From positions 1 to 64,000 of the forward strand of contig NZ_JANUGU010000004.1 in NCBI RefSeq assembly GCF_024753145.1: a stretch of DNA of 64,000 nt, written 5' to 3'. Positions 37,576 to 45,500 of this stretch are shown piece by piece; position 1 is the stretch's first letter, and every line of letters starts with the position of its first letter. The position numbers and the translations under genes were made by a program. Under the pieces are notes generated by a model. It was not told the DNA's origin, did no database searches, and saw only the letters and a list, made by a program, of their open reading frames with translations. The DNA comes from Massilia terrae (GTDB taxonomy: Bacteria > Pseudomonadota > Gammaproteobacteria > Burkholderiales > Burkholderiaceae_D).

Positions 37576-38117
37576 CGGTCTTCCCCCGCAGGCCGGTCGC
37601 GCAAGTAGACAGTGAAGCGCAGGCGTGCCTCGACGTCGGGGTCGCCGATGGCATCGCGATGAAAGCCAATGTCGTCGAGCGAGGCGAATGGGATGGCCTG
37701 CAGCGACTGCAGCGCGAAAGCCCAGATGGCCCCGTACCCGCCCCTGACCGGCAGGGTGACCTGATAGGTCCACACCTTCGCGTTCGGGTCGAAGGCCTCC
37801 CGGTACTCGCCCTTGCTCAGCACAAGCCCGGCTTTCGACGCCAGCGCGAACATGGTCTTGATTTGTTCGCCAGCGTAGCGACGTTCGCCCAGCGCACGGT
37901 AGAACTGGGCGGTGTTGTCATCGCCCGCAGGAACGTCCAACTTGGGAACGGCCTTCGGCAATGCGGCAGACTGCACGGCCAGTTCCTGCCTTTGTTCCAG
38001 CGCCTTGGCCACCTGCTCCAGCCACGCAATGACGGCAAGGCCGGCGATGAGCAGCAGCGCGGACACCACTCCGATCACGCCCACCCTTGCAAACAGAATC
38101 CGTGCGCGCAGCATCAT
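37572..38117 (-). CDS. PilO/GspM-like assembly protein
   Basis: 181 aa, one TM segment at about residues 12-32, then a coiled-coil start (EQVAKALEQRQELAVQSAAL) and a ferredoxin-like domain with YRALGERRYAGEQIKTMFAL. Position after the PilN-like gene and before the GspC-like gene matches PilO. Start overlaps the previous gene by 4 bp. Confidence 0.75.
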   Translation of the reverse strand: MMLRARILFARVGVIGVVSALLLIAGLAVIAWLEQVAKALEQRQELAVQSAALPKAVPKLDVPAGDDNTAQFYRALGERRYAGEQIKTMFALASKAGLVLSKGEYREAFDPNAKVWTYQVTLPVRGGYGAIWAFALQSLQAIPFASLDDIGFHRDAIGDPDVEARLRFTVYLRDRPAGEDR

Positions 38118-38659
38118 GGCTGCCTCCAGCGGGCGTCGAGCTGGAAGCGCAGCGGGCGGTTCGGATCCTGCTCGTTGATCTCATGACGGGTCAGCGCGGC
38201 GGCCTCGAACCATTCCTGAGACTGGATCTGTTCGACGTAGCCGACCATGTCGTCGCTATTCTTCGCTTCCGCGGTGATGCGCAGCACACGGTTTTTCGCG
38301 TCCGGCTCCAGCGCCAGCAAGGCGATCGCCGGTGGCGTGGCGCCCGCCACGGCATCGCGCAAACCGCGCCACGGCAAGTTCAGCTGTATGACTGCGGCGT
38401 TGATGGCCGCTGCCTGCGCCGGGCTTACCTGCGGCGTGCGCGGCGAAGGAGGCAGCGGAACCAATGCCTGGTCGCGAGCGCGCAGTGCGGCCAGCTGCTG
38501 CTCGTAGCCAGCCATCTGGCCGGCGTACCTGTACGCGCCGATGGCAGCCGCCAGCAGCATCAGCCCCGCCGCCACCGCCAGCGCGCGAACTGTCATCGGC
38601 GTCTCGTGAAGCGTGCGGCGCAGGCTTGGCACGGCAAGGTTGATCCGCACCTTCCTCAT
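38114..38659 (-). CDS. PilN-like assembly protein
   Basis: 181 aa. Short cytoplasmic N-terminus with a PilN-like RINLAVPSLRR motif, one TM at about residues 25-45, then a periplasmic domain (PPAIALLALEPDAKNRVLRI, GYVEQIQSQEWFEAAALTRH). The N-terminal motif is the piece that docks onto PilM-type actin folds, here encoded just upstream. 4-bp overlaps on both sides. Confidence 0.78.
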   Translation of the reverse strand: MRKVRINLAVPSLRRTLHETPMTVRALAVAAGLMLLAAAIGAYRYAGQMAGYEQQLAALRARDQALVPLPPSPRTPQVSPAQAAAINAAVIQLNLPWRGLRDAVAGATPPAIALLALEPDAKNRVLRITAEAKNSDDMVGYVEQIQSQEWFEAAALTRHEINEQDPNRPLRFQLDARWRQP

Positions 38660-39450
38660 CGTGCACTCCCGGTGCAGGCCACCGCTGCGAGGCCGGACAG
38701 GCCCGATTGCGCGCTCGCGAGCAGTTCACATCCATCGCCACCTGCCCAGCTGGCAGGCGCGGGGCCGCAAACCAGCAAGCGCTCCGGCCGCGCTACGCCC
38801 ACCCGCAGGGCCTCGCGCGCCACATGCGCATCGAGCCAGTCGGGACCGGCGTCCGGCGAGACCGGAACGGAGCGCACGGCGGCAAAGGCGGCGCCGTCGA
38901 ACAGGGCCAGCGTGAGCACCTCGGACTGAATCATGCCGAACCATGCGCCCGGACGAATCTGGGCGCGCCACTCATTCAGCGCCGCGACAAATTGCGGCAC
39001 CACCTCCACCACCTGGCCGCGCTGCCCTCGCACTGCCTCCTCGATCGCGCCGACCAATGGCTCCGGCGCCGCAGCGGCGAGGAATGGACGGGATGCATCC
39101 CAGTCCGCAGCGATGCGCCACCCCGTCGTGCTTGCGCCGAACAACGTTTGGAAGCGCATGCCGGCGGCGGCCTGCAGGTCCGACATGCGGGTGCATCCGG
39201 CGGGCGGCGTCACCTGCCATATGCGGGCCAGATCGTCCGCCAGCACCACCGATACGGCCGCGTTGCGCGGTATCGCACCGTCGAGCGCCTCGCCAACGGC
39301 GGCGGCGAGCTGTTCGTGTGATGCTCCGGCGGGCAGCGCGCGCTCGGCCAGCACCTCGATCCCGGCCCGGCGCCAGACGCTGGTGCGCGCCAGCGCCACG
39401 CCGCCAGGCGCGACCCCGATGCGGAACTGTTTGCCGAGGCGCTTAAGCAT
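38656..39450 (-). CDS. PilM / GspL-N-like cytoplasmic assembly protein
   Basis: 264 aa, no membrane segment. Divergent actin-like fold: RIGVAPGGVALARTS and AVSVVLADDLARIWQVTPPA at the N-terminus, VVEVVPQFVAALNEW in the middle. Expected to link the ATPase to the PilN-like protein. Recognised mainly from gene order; sequence identity to PilM is low. Overlaps the end of the ATPase gene by 8 bp. Confidence 0.68.
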   Translation of the reverse strand: MLKRLGKQFRIGVAPGGVALARTSVWRRAGIEVLAERALPAGASHEQLAAAVGEALDGAIPRNAAVSVVLADDLARIWQVTPPAGCTRMSDLQAAAGMRFQTLFGASTTGWRIAADWDASRPFLAAAAPEPLVGAIEEAVRGQRGQVVEVVPQFVAALNEWRAQIRPGAWFGMIQSEVLTLALFDGAAFAAVRSVPVSPDAGPDWLDAHVAREALRVGVARPERLLVCGPAPASWAGGDGCELLASAQSGLSGLAAVACTGSAR

Positions 39451-41110
39451 TAAGCGTCACTCGCTTGATTTCGTCGAGCGTGGTCGCGCCGCGGCGCACG
39501 AGGTCGAGCGCGGCAAGGCGCAGGCTGCGCGTGCCATTGGCCTGTGCGGCCGCCTTGATGCGGCGGATCGGCTGCTTGTCCACGATCAGCTCGCGGATCT
39601 CGTCGGTCAGTGTCAGGATCTCGGCAATCGAGCGGCGGCCCTTGTAGCCGGTTCCGCGGCAGTCGCCGCAGCCTGCGCCGCGCATGAAGAAGTAGCCCTC
39701 AACCTCCGGACGCTGCAGCCGTACGCTGGCCAGTTCGGCGTCGCCCGGCGTGTAGCGCTGGGCGCAGTGAGGACAGTTCATGCGCACAAGGCGCTGGGCC
39801 CAGATGCCGTTGAGCGCGGAGACGAAGGCGTAGGGATCGATGCCCATGTGCGTGAAGCGCCCGAAGACGTCGAACACATTGTTGGCGTGGACGGTCGTCA
39901 GCACGAGGTGGCCGGTGAGCGCCGACTGCACCGCGATCTCGGCGGTCTCGCGGTCGCGGATTTCGCCGACCATGATCTTGTCCGGATCGTGGCGCAGGAT
40001 AGAGCGCAGGCCCTTGGCGAAGGTCAGCCCCTTTTTCTCGTTGACCGGGATCTGCAGGATGCCGGGCAGCTGGTACTCGACCGGATCCTCGATGGTGATG
40101 ATCTTCTCGCGCCCGGTGTGAATTTCGGTGAGCGCGGCGTACAGCGTGGTGGTCTTGCCGGAGCCGGTCGGGCCGGTCACGAGCAGCATGCCGTACGGTT
40201 CCTCGGCCAGCGCTCGCAAGCTCGCGAGCGAGGCGTCGTCGAAGCCCAGCGCCTCAAGCGTCAAGGCGCCGTAGGCCTCGATCATGGCGCGCTTGTCGAG
40301 GATGCGTATGACGGCGTCCTCGCCGTGGATGCTCGGCATGACGGACACGCGCAGGTCAATTTCGCGGCCGCCGGATTCGACGCGGAAGCTGCCGTCCTGC
40401 GGCACGCGGCGCTCCGCGATGTCGAGCTCCGCCAGCACTTTCAGGCGCGAGATGATGTGCTCCGCCAGCTCGATGCCGCCGACCGTGGTCACGTGATCGA
40501 GCACGCCGTCGACCCGGTACTTGACAGCGATGCCGCCGGCCGTGCTTTCGAGGTGAATGTCCGAGGCGCCGGCCTTGAGCGCATCATACAGCGTCGAGTT
40601 GACCAGCTTGACCGCGGGGCTGGCGGCTTCGGACACGGAGGCGAACGACAGCACCTGGGCCACGTTGCCGTCGCGCCGAGCGTCCATCGCGGCGCCTTCC
40701 AGCGTATCGACTGCGCGCGCGGTTTCCTCCTGTTTCGACAGGTAGGCCTGGATGTCGGCCTGCAGCGCAAGGCGCAACTGCAGCGGGCGGCCGTGCGTGG
40801 CGCCGGCATGCGCGGACAGCCAGGTCTGCAGGTCCAGGTCGAAGGGATCGGGAATCACGCCGGTGAGCGCGCCGTGCGCGTCGCGCAGCAGCACGCAGTG
40901 GCGCGCCAATGCCTGCGCCAGCGGCAGCAGGTCAAAGGCCGGCTGCTGGCCGAACATTTCGGCAGTCTCCATCACGTTCAATCCGAACGGCTCGGCCAGA
41001 GCGCGCACCAGTTGGCGCGGCTCCATGCCGCTGATGGCGAGCAGTTCGGCCACCAGCGGGCGCCGGCTCGCGCGGGCGCGCTCGATCAGCGCGTCGAGGA
41101 CTGCGCTCAC
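39443..41110 (-). CDS. gspE: Type II secretion assembly ATPase GspE
   Basis: 555-aa hexameric ATPase. An N-terminal MshEN-like domain (about 1-110) precedes the motor: SDIHLES, Walker A GPTGSGKTTTLYAAL, Asp box ITIEDPVEYQLPG, Walker B MVGEIRDRETAEIA, His box GHLVLTTVHAN. A zinc knuckle follows (CPHC...CGDC), as in GspE/PilB proteins. The GTG start is inferred from a 4-bp GTGA overlap with the gspF stop. It powers pseudopilus assembly with the GspF platform. Confidence 0.95.
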   Translation of the reverse strand: MSAVLDALIERARASRRPLVAELLAISGMEPRQLVRALAEPFGLNVMETAEMFGQQPAFDLLPLAQALARHCVLLRDAHGALTGVIPDPFDLDLQTWLSAHAGATHGRPLQLRLALQADIQAYLSKQEETARAVDTLEGAAMDARRDGNVAQVLSFASVSEAASPAVKLVNSTLYDALKAGASDIHLESTAGGIAVKYRVDGVLDHVTTVGGIELAEHIISRLKVLAELDIAERRVPQDGSFRVESGGREIDLRVSVMPSIHGEDAVIRILDKRAMIEAYGALTLEALGFDDASLASLRALAEEPYGMLLVTGPTGSGKTTTLYAALTEIHTGREKIITIEDPVEYQLPGILQIPVNEKKGLTFAKGLRSILRHDPDKIMVGEIRDRETAEIAVQSALTGHLVLTTVHANNVFDVFGRFTHMGIDPYAFVSALNGIWAQRLVRMNCPHCAQRYTPGDAELASVRLQRPEVEGYFFMRGAGCGDCRGTGYKGRRSIAEILTLTDEIRELIVDKQPIRRIKAAAQANGTRSLRLAALDLVRRGATTLDEIKRVTLNA

Positions 41111-42294
41111 GACATGTCTCCCGCGAGGTCGAAGATCGGCATGTAGAGCAGGATCACGATGGTGCCCACTACCAGTCCGATCGCGGCCATCAGCAGCGGC
41201 TCGAAGGTGCGCGTGAAGCGATCGATCCAGCGACTGATCTCGCCATCGTAGAAGACCGCCGACTGCGTCAGCATTGCACCCATCTCGCCGGTGCGCTCGC
41301 CCACGCGCAGCATGCGCAGCGAAATCGGCGTGGTCAGGCCGTTCGATTCGAAGGCCTCCGACAACGGCCGCCCCTCGCGGATCGCGGCGCGCGCGGCAAG
41401 CAGCGACAGGCGCACGGGTTTCGACACCATCGGTTCGACAGTCTCCATCGCGTTGACGATGGTGATGCCGCCCTCGGTCAACATGCCGAGCGTGAGATAG
41501 AGGCGCGACAGTTCGTAGATGCGCACACGCTCGCCGATGCCGGGCAGGCGTGCGAGCAGTTGACCGATGCCGCCGCTGCGCAACAGGCGACGCAGGCCCA
41601 GCGCGGTGGCACCCATCGCGCACAACACGGCGAGCCCCAGCGCCGCTCCGTGGCGCGCGGCGAACTGGCCCCAGTCGAGCATCAGCCGCGACATCCACGG
41701 CAGATCCCGGCCCGCACCCTGGTACACCTCGGCGAAGCGCGGCACCACGTACATGATCAGGAAGGCGCTCACAGCTGCGCCCACACCCAGCAGGATCGTT
41801 GGATAGATCGACGCACTGACGACCTTCGAGCGCACCTGGTCGATGCGCTGCTGGTAGTCGATGTAGCGCGACAGCGCGCGGGGCAGGTCGCTGGTGCCTT
41901 CGGCGGCGCGAACGATGCCGACATACAGCGGCGGGAACAGGTCGGGTTGCGCGCCCAGCATGGTGGAAAAGCGCTTCCCTTCGCGCAGGCCGGCAAGCAG
42001 CCGTTCGAGCACCGTGCGCGTTGCGGGATTGGCTTCCTTTTCGAGCAGTGCTTCCAGGCCTTCGACGATGCCCAGGCCCGCATTCAGCAGCGCCAGCAAC
42101 TCCTGGCTGAACAGCACGAGCGACAGCTTGCGGCCGCGCGGGCGCACGAGGCCAGCCGCGCGCGCGGGCTCGATCGCGCTGACAAACAAGCCGCGCGCTT
42201 CCACTTGGCGGCGTGCATCGGCTTCGTCGAGCGCATCGACGACGACGCTGGCAATGGTCATGTCGGGCGCGAGGGTGCGGACTGCGAACTGCAT
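41107..42294 (-). CDS. gspF: Type II secretion inner-membrane platform protein GspF
   Basis: 395 aa. Two repeated GspF domains (about 60-185 and 265-385) with three TM segments; conserved blocks are FSQELLALLNAGLGIVEGLE, MLTEGGITIVNAMETVEPMV, VGERTGEMGAML and a C-terminal TM GLVVGTIVILLYMPIF. Binds the ATPase and the pseudopilins. 14 bp after gspG. Confidence 0.95.
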   Translation of the reverse strand: MQFAVRTLAPDMTIASVVVDALDEADARRQVEARGLFVSAIEPARAAGLVRPRGRKLSLVLFSQELLALLNAGLGIVEGLEALLEKEANPATRTVLERLLAGLREGKRFSTMLGAQPDLFPPLYVGIVRAAEGTSDLPRALSRYIDYQQRIDQVRSKVVSASIYPTILLGVGAAVSAFLIMYVVPRFAEVYQGAGRDLPWMSRLMLDWGQFAARHGAALGLAVLCAMGATALGLRRLLRSGGIGQLLARLPGIGERVRIYELSRLYLTLGMLTEGGITIVNAMETVEPMVSKPVRLSLLAARAAIREGRPLSEAFESNGLTTPISLRMLRVGERTGEMGAMLTQSAVFYDGEISRWIDRFTRTFEPLLMAAIGLVVGTIVILLYMPIFDLAGDMS

Positions 42295-42308
42295 TGGTGC
42301 TGCGGCGG

Positions 42309-42740
42309 CTATTGCGAGCTGATGTCGGCGTCTTCGCCGGAGCCGCCAGGCTGGCCGTCCTTGCCGGTCGAGAGAACCTCGTAATCACCCTTGCTGCCCG
42401 GTGCGCGGTACTGGTACGGATGGCCCCACGGGTCGAGCGGGAGACCCTTCTTCAGGTACGGTCCGTTCCACTTGCCGACGGCGGTAGGCGGCGCGTTGAG
42501 CAGCGCGTTCAAGCCCTCTTCCGTGGTCGGATAGCGGCCCACGTCCAGCCGGTAAGTGTCGAGCGATTTCCCGAACGCCTCGATCTGCGCCTTGGCGATC
42601 GTCACTTCCGACTTGCCGAGCTGGGAAAAATACTTCGGACCGACGTAGGCCGCCAGCAGCCCAATGATCACGATGACCACCAGCAGCTCGAGCAAGGTGA
42701 AGCCCGGCTGCGCGTGGCGGCGGGTGACGATCGTGGACAT
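42309..42740 (-). CDS. gspG: Type II secretion major pseudopilin GspG
   Basis: 143 aa. Leader MSTIVTRRHAQPG, cleavage after Gly, then FTLLELLVVIVIIGLLAAYV with Glu5. The GspG signature continues: YRLDVGRYPTTEEGLNALL, WNGPYLKKGLPLDPWGHPY and YEVLSTGKDGQPGG, including the calcium-site loop residues near the C-terminus. First gene of the ten-gene secretion operon 42740-33769; the promoter must lie in 42741-43125. No prepilin peptidase gene is in the window. Confidence 0.96.
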   Translation of the reverse strand: MSTIVTRRHAQPGFTLLELLVVIVIIGLLAAYVGPKYFSQLGKSEVTIAKAQIEAFGKSLDTYRLDVGRYPTTEEGLNALLNAPPTAVGKWNGPYLKKGLPLDPWGHPYQYRAPGSKGDYEVLSTGKDGQPGGSGEDADISSQ

Positions 42741-43125
42741 GGCACACTCCTGAATGTTGCTTTTTTGAAAGACTTAAAAGGCTAGCATGCCCAACAAGCC
42801 TAGAGAATGCGAAAGCAGCTCGAAACTGTTGAAGCTGCAAGGGATACCCCAAGCGTGGGGGCGGAATTAGTTGCGCGAACACGAATCCTGATGCGAGCTA
42901 AACGAATTGTCACAAAATCCGTCGCGGTCGCGCCACATTGTCGAGCAATTAGGGGGTTGCGGCTGGAAATCAATTTCCCACCATCATCACTTAACGTGCA
43001 GCATCTTCGCTCATCAGTATTTCAAATGTTCAATATTTACACGTAACCAACAAAAAACAGATTGATTTGCGGAAAGTTTCCAGCCTACAATCCGGACGTT
43101 GAATAGCTGAGTTAGCGAACGTCCC
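42741..43125. other. Divergent intergenic region gspG / small lipoprotein
   Basis: 385 bp without a convincing gene. On the plus side a candidate promoter TTGATT (43062-43067), 18 nt, TACAAT (43086-43091) precedes the lipoprotein gene; between the boxes lies the palindrome GGAAA-G-TTTCC (43071-43081), a possible operator. The gspG promoter could not be placed. Confidence 0.5.
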
Positions 43126-43473
43126 ATGAAAACTATCCGCATCCTGCTCCCGATCGCCATCGCCACCCTGCTGAGCGCCTGTGGCGCCAATATGGAAGAC
43201 GGCAGCACCCGCACCGTCGTGGTGAGCCAGTCGGTCGGCGTGCAGGCCGACACCACTGCTACTGCCCAGCCGGTGACCCAGGTCGCTGCGGCACAGGCGC
43301 CGAATCCCTACGGTCCGCCGCAGCCGCCGGTGATGGGGCCGAATATGCCGGAGCCGGATTGTGCGGCAGATGGTTGCCACGCCGTGCGGGTGATCGATGA
43401 GAATCTGGAAGTGGCGCACCTGGCGGCGGTGCGTCGTGCGGCCGCGCAGGAAGCGGGGCAGCCGGGCGCTTGA
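43126..43473 (+). CDS. Small lipoprotein of unknown function
   Basis: 115 aa. Signal MKTIRILLPIAIATLLSAC with lipobox LLSAC-G (Cys19). The mature part is Thr/Ala/Pro-rich with a NPYGPPQPPVMGPNMPEPDC stretch and two further Cys in CAADGC that may form a disulfide. No family recognised. Single gene followed by a REP-like palindrome. Confidence 0.75.
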   Translation: MKTIRILLPIAIATLLSACGANMEDGSTRTVVVSQSVGVQADTTATAQPVTQVAAAQAPNPYGPPQPPVMGPNMPEPDCAADGCHAVRVIDENLEVAHLAAVRRAAAQEAGQPGA

Positions 43474-43508
43474 AGCCTCTTCAAGCGTATCGATTGTGCA
43501 TAGGAAAT

Positions 43509-43535
43509 GGGGTTCCCGCGTGCGCGGGAACGACG
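43509..43535. repeat. REP-like palindrome
   Basis: GGGGTTCCCGCG-T-GCGCGGGAACGACG; single copy, with flank GTATCGAT..AAAT also seen at the murJ-side copy. Confidence 0.75.
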
Positions 43536-43578
43536 CTCTCACTTAAGACGACGCCATTTGCTATCTGCGCCCCTCTGC

Positions 43579-44622
43579 TCAGCGCCGATGATATGGCGCG
43601 GCGAGCGGCTCGCCGATGAATAATCCCTGCGTCGGCCACGCCACGCTCTTCCAGTAGGCTTCGATAGCGCTTGCGCCTTGCACGTAGTGCTGCAGCAGCA
43701 CGGTTGGATTCGGGAATTTTTGCCAGAAGCTGCAGGGCTCGCTCACGGTGCCGTAACTGGCGGTGGCGCCCGCCTCCAGCCAGCGCAGGCTGCTCATCTG
43801 TCCGTCACCCAGCAGGTCGCCGCCGAAGGAAGTCAGATGGTCCGCCAACGCGCCCGGGCGGAACTTGAGCGTGTCGAGCTTGTCCACCTGCGCCATTCCC
43901 GTTTCGTAGATCATGATGTCGCTGGCGCCTTCCAGCACGTCGGCCGCCATGCGCTTGGTGACCAGCTTGCGCGCGTCGAACCTGCCGTTCGGCGGGAAGA
44001 ACAGCGCGCGCGAATTGCGCGCCGTCTCGGACGTGGTCAGGTAGTAGGCGGTGGCCGGCACCATTCGAAACCCACTGCTGACACCGCGGTCGATCACGGC
44101 CTTGGCCAGTTCCACCGAACCCGCCGGCAGCAGCATCGAGATGCGCATCTTGAAATCGGTATAGGGCTGCGCAGACTTCGAATTGAAATACGGGCTCGGA
44201 CTGCTCCGCGCACAGGTACGCGCGCACAGGGTCGGGTCGAAGCCGGAGGTGTACGCGCCCGTGATCGAATTGCACTCCACCGCGTACGGCGCGGTCCAGA
44301 TCATCAGCACCGCCTGTACCTGCGGGCCAAGCCTGGCGTCGATCTCTTCCTTCAGCTCGTGAAAGCGCGGCGCGCTCAGCTTGCGCGGCTTGCCCGGGAT
44401 GCGCACGTGCACCACGTTGGCCCGCGGTATGGCGCGCCGCTTTCGGTAATACTCCCCTACTTCCACGCTGTTCGGATCGTCGTCGTTGATGACGATGCCC
44501 AACTGACGCGGCTGCAGTGCGCTTTCGGCCGCGAACTGAAGCTGGGCGCGCGCAGCGCCAGCGTAAGCAAACAAGGCAAGCAAAAGGATCAGGACGCGAC
44601 GCAAGCTCTGGGTCATGGGCAT
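43579..44622 (-). CDS. TIGR03790 family secreted protein
   Basis: 347 aa. Sec signal (MTQSLRRVLILLLALFAYAGAARA). The body has LGIVINDDDPNSVEVGEYY, IPRANVVHVRIPG, LMIWTAPYAVECNSITGAY and YGTVSEPCSFWQKFPNPTVL, which I recognise as the TIGR03790 family, often found near PEP-CTERM/exosortase genes; its biochemical role is unknown. The start could be ATG at 44622 or 44616, or a GTG at 44646; none has a strong ribosome site. Lies 54 bp after the PEP-CTERM gene on the same strand. Confidence 0.82.
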   Translation of the reverse strand: MPMTQSLRRVLILLLALFAYAGAARAQLQFAAESALQPRQLGIVINDDDPNSVEVGEYYRKRRAIPRANVVHVRIPGKPRKLSAPRFHELKEEIDARLGPQVQAVLMIWTAPYAVECNSITGAYTSGFDPTLCARTCARSSPSPYFNSKSAQPYTDFKMRISMLLPAGSVELAKAVIDRGVSSGFRMVPATAYYLTTSETARNSRALFFPPNGRFDARKLVTKRMAADVLEGASDIMIYETGMAQVDKLDTLKFRPGALADHLTSFGGDLLGDGQMSSLRWLEAGATASYGTVSEPCSFWQKFPNPTVLLQHYVQGASAIEAYWKSVAWPTQGLFIGEPLAAPYHRR

Positions 44623-44676
44623 CGAATGGATGAAGTAACACTCCACCCCATCATGCCACAGCCCGGCTGAAAGCCC

Positions 44677-45366
44677 CTACACGCCTCGCTTGCGCCGCAG
44701 CAGCGCGAACAAGCCGAGGCCGGCCGCGAACATGGCTGGCGCCGGCAGCTCGGGCACCGGCGACAAGGTGTACATCTGGAACGCGTCGATGTGGAACAAC
44801 TGCGCGCCGAGCGAGCGGTCGATGATGCTCTTGCCTTCATCCGCCGGGTCGCCGTAGCTGAGCTGCCAGGAGAACGCGGTATCGAGCTTGTCGTTGACGT
44901 ACAGGTCGGCCCCGGAGCCGAACACCGGCCCGACCTTGGACGCGTTGTAGGTCTGGTGCAGCCCCTGGCTGGGGAACATGTAGGTGGTCGGCACCTGGCG
45001 GTACACGACCGAATCCGTCAGGTTGAAGACAAAGGCGGTGCGCTCGGCGTCGGTCGGCGTCAGGTGCCAGCCGTCCGTCGAGGACCAGCTTTGCGGGTTG
45101 TAGGCGCCGACCAGCCATGATGCGCCGGCCGGGTCGCTCACCTGGAGCAGCGCGAAGGTGGCGCCTTTGCCGTCGGCGGCGGCGTGGAAATCGAGCGAGC
45201 TGGCGCCGCGCGTGGCGCTGAAGATTTCGGTGAAGTTCTGGTTGCCGGCGCCGAGCCAGCTTTCGAGTTGGGCTTCGCGGAAAGGATCAAGGAGGCCGGT
45301 ACTGCCTTGCGCCGCGGCGAGACTGCAGGTGCACGCGAGCGCAGCGCTGATGAACAAGAACTTCAT
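44677..45366 (-). CDS. PEP-CTERM domain exported protein
   Basis: 229 aa. Signal peptide MKFLFISAALACTCSLAAAQ, a DUF-like beta-rich middle (QLESWLGAGNQNFTEIFSA, LLQVSDPAGASWLVGAYNPQ) and a C-terminal sorting signal VPELPAPAMFAAGLGLFALL followed by Arg/Lys-rich RRKRGV. Such proteins are processed by an exosortase and linked to exopolysaccharide production; EpsI, the exosortase partner, is encoded at the right edge. GGAG 7 nt before the ATG lies in the loop of a hairpin (45367-45381). Confidence 0.85.
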   Translation of the reverse strand: MKFLFISAALACTCSLAAAQGSTGLLDPFREAQLESWLGAGNQNFTEIFSATRGASSLDFHAAADGKGATFALLQVSDPAGASWLVGAYNPQSWSSTDGWHLTPTDAERTAFVFNLTDSVVYRQVPTTYMFPSQGLHQTYNASKVGPVFGSGADLYVNDKLDTAFSWQLSYGDPADEGKSIIDRSLGAQLFHIDAFQMYTLSPVPELPAPAMFAAGLGLFALLRRKRGV

Positions 45367-45381
45367 GATCGGACTCCGATC
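45367..45381 (-). promoter_or_regulatory. Hairpin enclosing the ribosome-binding site of the PEP-CTERM gene
   Basis: GATCGGA-C-TCCGATC palindrome touching the start codon; the GGAG site falls in its loop. Could modulate initiation, or be chance. Confidence 0.4.
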
Positions 45382-45500
45382 AGGCAACGACGACTTCATT
45401 GTAGCGCCGCGCTTGGGTGCCGCCCGCACGCTTGCTCGGGACCGTGGCGGCACGGACACAGGGCAACGCCCGCGCCGGCGCGCGGGCCATGCCTGATGCC

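Noticed and set aside
35116..37608. 830-codon plus-strand open frame
   Set aside because: Antisense shadow of the secretin and GspC-like genes; Arg/His-rich without recognisable domains.
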